In this document: in pieces, positions 61,918 through 64,000 of the stretch
How positions within the stretch are numbered: the first letter of the stretch is position 1
Layout of the letters: every line of letters starts with the position of its first letter
DNA from: an uncultured Sphingomonas sp.
Lineage (GTDB): Bacteria; Pseudomonadota; Alphaproteobacteria; Sphingomonadales; Sphingomonadaceae
Length of the DNA: 64,000 bases
Assembly: GCF_913776855.1 (NCBI RefSeq)
Contig: NZ_CAJYQD010000021.1
Span: 24,451 to 88,450 of the forward strand
Direction: 5' to 3'
Notes under the pieces: model-generated
The model's database searches: none
The model's input: only the letters and a program-made list of their open reading frames with translations
Told to the model about the DNA's origin: nothing
Translations under genes and position numbers: made by a program

Positions 61918-61946
61918 TGTCATTCCGGGTATACCCCGATAGGACA
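61918..61946. other. Putative resolvase binding site (res-like dyad)
   Basis: A 29-base dyad opens with TGTC (61918-61921), closes with GACA (61943-61946) and is centred on GGGTATACCC (61927-61936). This is the layout of a serine-resolvase crossover site. It overlaps an inverted pair GGAATGA (61903-61909) / TCATTCC (61920-61926). It lies about 105 bases before the resolvase gene. Confidence 0.45.
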
Positions 61947-62049
61947 ACACGCCGGAACACCCCCAACCGTCCGATCAGGGTCGTTTGCAGCGAACTTGAA
62001 CAGTTCTTGCTGAGGGTCTAGAGCCTGATCGAACAGAAGGGGGGTTCGG

Positions 62050-62604
62050 ATGGCCTTGTTCGGCTATGCCCGCGTGTCGAGCGACGATCAGGACCTGACG
62101 ATCCAGGAAAGCGCCCTGCGCGCAGCGGGGTGTCAAGCGATCCGGTCCGAAAAGAAATCGGCCACCGGCCGGTCCGGGCGCAGCGAGTTGCAGGTCCTGC
62201 TCGACTTCCTGCGCGAAGGCGACACGCTGGTCGTCACCCGGATCGACCGGCTCGCGCGGTCGATGAAGGATCTGCAGGACATCGTGCATGAATTGAAGGG
62301 CAGGGGGGTGGCACTGAAGGCGACCGAACAGCCGATCGATACCGGCACGGCGGCGGGGAAGGCGTTTCTCGACATGCTGGGCGTCTTTGCCGAGTTCGAG
62401 ACGAACCTGCGCCGCGAACGCCAGGCGGAGGGGATCGCGGCGGCCAAGGCGCGCGGCGTGTACAAGGGCGGCAAGCCGCGCATCGATCCGGAAGCGGTGC
62501 GGACGCTGGCGGCGCAAGGCGTGCGGCCGGCGCACATCGCCCGCGAGCTGGGGATTTCGCGTGGTACGGTGTATCGGTTCCTGCCGCGTGCGGACGGGGC
62601 ATGA
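62050..62604 (+). CDS. Serine recombinase (resolvase/invertase)
   Basis: 184 aa. The catalytic domain has Arg8 and Ser10 in Y-A-R-V-S-S and the conserved T-R-I-D-R-L-A-R-S (63-71). The long E-helix follows at about 105-135. The C-terminal helix-turn-helix is I-A-R-E-L-G-I-S-R-G-T-V-Y-R-F (about 163-177). The length is that of Tn3-type resolvases and Hin-type invertases. AAGGGGGG precedes ATG 62050. It may resolve plasmid multimers or belong to a degraded transposon; no transposase is seen beside it. Confidence 0.92.
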   Translation: MALFGYARVSSDDQDLTIQESALRAAGCQAIRSEKKSATGRSGRSELQVLLDFLREGDTLVVTRIDRLARSMKDLQDIVHELKGRGVALKATEQPIDTGTAAGKAFLDMLGVFAEFETNLRRERQAEGIAAAKARGVYKGGKPRIDPEAVRTLAAQGVRPAHIARELGISRGTVYRFLPRADGA

Positions 62605-62634
62605 TCGTCGTTCCCGTGCAGGCGGAAATGACGA
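62605..62634. repeat. REP-like palindromic element (type 2)
   Basis: A 30-base imperfect palindrome bounded by TCGTC and GACGA, directly after the resolvase stop. It is similar in layout to 35386-35415. Confidence 0.45.
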
Positions 62635-62646
62635 ACTTTGCCGCGC

Positions 62647-64000
62647 CTATCCCGCCAACCGGGCCCCGTCTTCCCGCACGGGCAACGGCCCCGGACGGCC
62701 CAACAGATAGCCCTGCGCCTCGTCGCACCCCTGTTCGCGCAGGAAGTGGAGCTGTTCGACCGTCTCCACCCCTTCGGCCAGCACCGGGATGTTCAGGCTC
62801 TCGCCCAGCGTCAGCACCGCGCGGATGATCGCCGCTGATTGCGGCGCGCCGTTCAGTTCGGCCATGAACGACCGGTCGAGCTTGATCTTGTCGAACGGAA
62901 ACGACCGGAGCGTCGACAGCGACGAATAGCCGGTGCCGAAATCGTCCATCGCCACCGACACGCCGATCGCCTTCAGCTGGCGCAGGATGTGGATGGTGCG
63001 CACCGGATCGGTAATCATCGCCGTCTCGGTAATCTCCAGTTCGAGGCGTGCGGGTGACAGGCCGGTGTCGAGCAGCACCTGCTGCACCAGGCGCGGCAGG
63101 TCGACATGGCCGAGCTGTACCGGCGACAGGTTGACCGCGATCCGGTGCGGTTCGGCCCAGCTGGCCGCCGCCTGGCAGGCGGTCCGCAGCACCCATTCGC
63201 CGATGGTGAGGATCAGTCCGGACTGTTCGGCCAGTGGAATGAAGCTGGCCGGCGACACGTTGCTGCCATCGGCACGGGTCCAGCGCAGCAGCGCCTCGTA
63301 CCCGGTGATCGCGCCGGTCCCGACCGATTCCTGCACCTGCCAGTGCAGCGACAATTCGCCGCGGTCGATCGCGGTGCGCAGTTCCTTCACCATCCGCCGG
63401 CGCAGCCGCACCGTCTTGTCCATTTCCTCTTCGTAGAAACAGGCATCGGTCGCGATCGACGCCTTGGCGCGGTACATCGCCAGGTCGGCATTGTTGATCA
63501 GCGTCGAGAGTTCGGTCGCATCGCGCGGCCACAGTGCGACGCCCAGGCTCATGCCGCAACTAGCCTCGATCCCGCTCTGCTCCAGCATGACCGGGGCGGT
63601 GATCGCATCGCGCAGCCGGTCGATCAGCTGGGCGGCGTCATCGGGTTCGGTGACCGGCATCACCGCGACGAACTCGTCGCCGCCTAGGCGCGCGATGAAC
63701 TCGCCGGGTAGCAGCGTGGCCTTCATCCGTTCGGCGATACGGGTCAGCAGCTGGTCGCCCGCCGCATGGCCGTGCATGTCGTTCACTTCCTTGAACCGGT
63801 CGAGGTCGATCGACAGCAGCGCGACGGCACGGTGCGCGTTGTCGGGGCCGGTCTGGCGCGCCAGCCATTCGAGGAACGAGGTGCGGTTGGGCAGGCCGGT
63901 CAGGCTGTCGTTGCGCGCCAGATGGGCGATGCGGCGTTCCTGCGCGATGCGGGCGCGCAGGTCGCGGATCGAATAGATGGTCTGCGGACAGGCGCGACGC
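62647..64000 (-). CDS. GGDEF-EAL cyclic di-GMP protein, 5' end beyond the window
   Basis: The frame runs off the right edge; at least 450 residues are present. The GGDEF domain begins near 63920 (D-S-L-T-G-L-P-N-R) and has an intact R-L-G-G-D-E-F active site. The EAL domain has Y-E-A-L-L-R-W, N-L-S-P, L-E-I-T-E and D-D-F-G-T-G-Y-S-S-L, so catalytic residues for c-di-GMP hydrolysis appear complete. The N-terminal sensor part lies outside the window. It may turn c-di-GMP over in either direction; the balance cannot be told. The downstream REP-like element separates it from the resolvase. Confidence 0.92.
   Translation of the reverse strand, partial: RRACPQTIYSIRDLRARIAQERRIAHLARNDSLTGLPNRTSFLEWLARQTGPDNAHRAVALLSIDLDRFKEVNDMHGHAAGDQLLTRIAERMKATLLPGEFIARLGGDEFVAVMPVTEPDDAAQLIDRLRDAITAPVMLEQSGIEASCGMSLGVALWPRDATELSTLINNADLAMYRAKASIATDACFYEEEMDKTVRLRRRMVKELRTAIDRGELSLHWQVQESVGTGAITGYEALLRWTRADGSNVSPASFIPLAEQSGLILTIGEWVLRTACQAAASWAEPHRIAVNLSPVQLGHVDLPRLVQQVLLDTGLSPARLELEITETAMITDPVRTIHILRQLKAIGVSVAMDDFGTGYSSLSTLRSFPFDKIKLDRSFMAELNGAPQSAAIIRAVLTLGESLNIPVLAEGVETVEQLHFLREQGCDEAQGYLLGRPGPLPVREDGARLAG

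Noticed and set aside
62234..63559. 441-residue minus-strand frame across the resolvase and EAL region
   Set aside because: It is out of frame with both the resolvase and the EAL protein; its Arg-rich translation is a shadow.

Overview
The window looks like DNA from a GC-rich alphaproteobacterium of the Sphingomonadaceae type. It has high GC3 codon use, many TonB-dependent receptors, a tryptophan-halogenase-like protein beside a receptor, a catalase/cytochrome b561 pair, and a large exopolysaccharide cluster. Family assignments come from recognising motifs in the translations; no database search was run. The window also carries plasmid-type genes: an iteron-flanked repA (24.7-25.9 kb), a parA/ribbon-helix-helix partition pair (50.0-51.0 kb), vapBC and a serine resolvase (61.2-62.6 kb). 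A secondary replicon (megaplasmid or chromid) or an integrated plasmid is therefore likely.

Layout. 0-1.9 kb: the end of an unknown gene and two exported proteins. 2.0-5.4 kb (minus): rmlC-rmlB-rmlD-rmlA for dTDP-L-rhamnose. 5.8-24.7 kb (plus): an exopolysaccharide operon with an initiating sugar-phosphate transferase, GNAT, two DegT-family proteins, a UDP-GlcNAc 4,6-dehydratase, Wzx, three GT2 glycosyltransferases, an EpsG-type polymerase, a Tat-exported beta-helix protein, an O-antigen ligase/polymerase homologue, a Wza-type exporter, a Wzz/BY-kinase fusion and two accessory proteins. 24.7-27.0 kb: repA, iterons and a winged-helix protein. 27.2-31.6 kb: SulP transporter, cytochrome b561 and catalase. 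31.7-37.7 kb: TonB receptor, GNAT, pyruvate:quinone oxidoreductase and a small exported protein. 37.8-49.4 kb (minus): TonB receptor, halogenase-like flavoprotein, sugar MFS, GH2 enzyme and a Fur-box siderophore-type receptor. 49.5-52.2 kb: Excalibur protein, parA/RHH, small membrane protein and methyltransferase. 52.4-60.5 kb: histidine kinase, response regulator and a MacAB-like efflux cassette. 60.8-64 kb: small orphan gene, vapBC, resolvase and a GGDEF-EAL protein cut by the window edge.

How the parts fit. The rml genes supply dTDP-rhamnose. The GNAT, aminotransferase and dehydratase could supply a 2,4-diamino-2,4,6-trideoxy sugar, to be assembled by the initiating transferase and GT2 enzymes, flipped by Wzx, polymerised and exported through Wza/Wzc. 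The 43-49 kb block looks like a carbohydrate-uptake locus. The kinase and regulator probably control the divergent efflux cassette.

The most unusual structure is a set of short arrays of an 8-bp unit (consensus NNTCGACA) at nine places between 37.7 and 57.9 kb. The longest array, seven units, covers the parA start codon. This resembles the repeated operator/centromere sites used by ribbon-helix-helix partition proteins. A second striking observation is a tandem DegT paralogue whose Schiff-base lysine is replaced by arginine.
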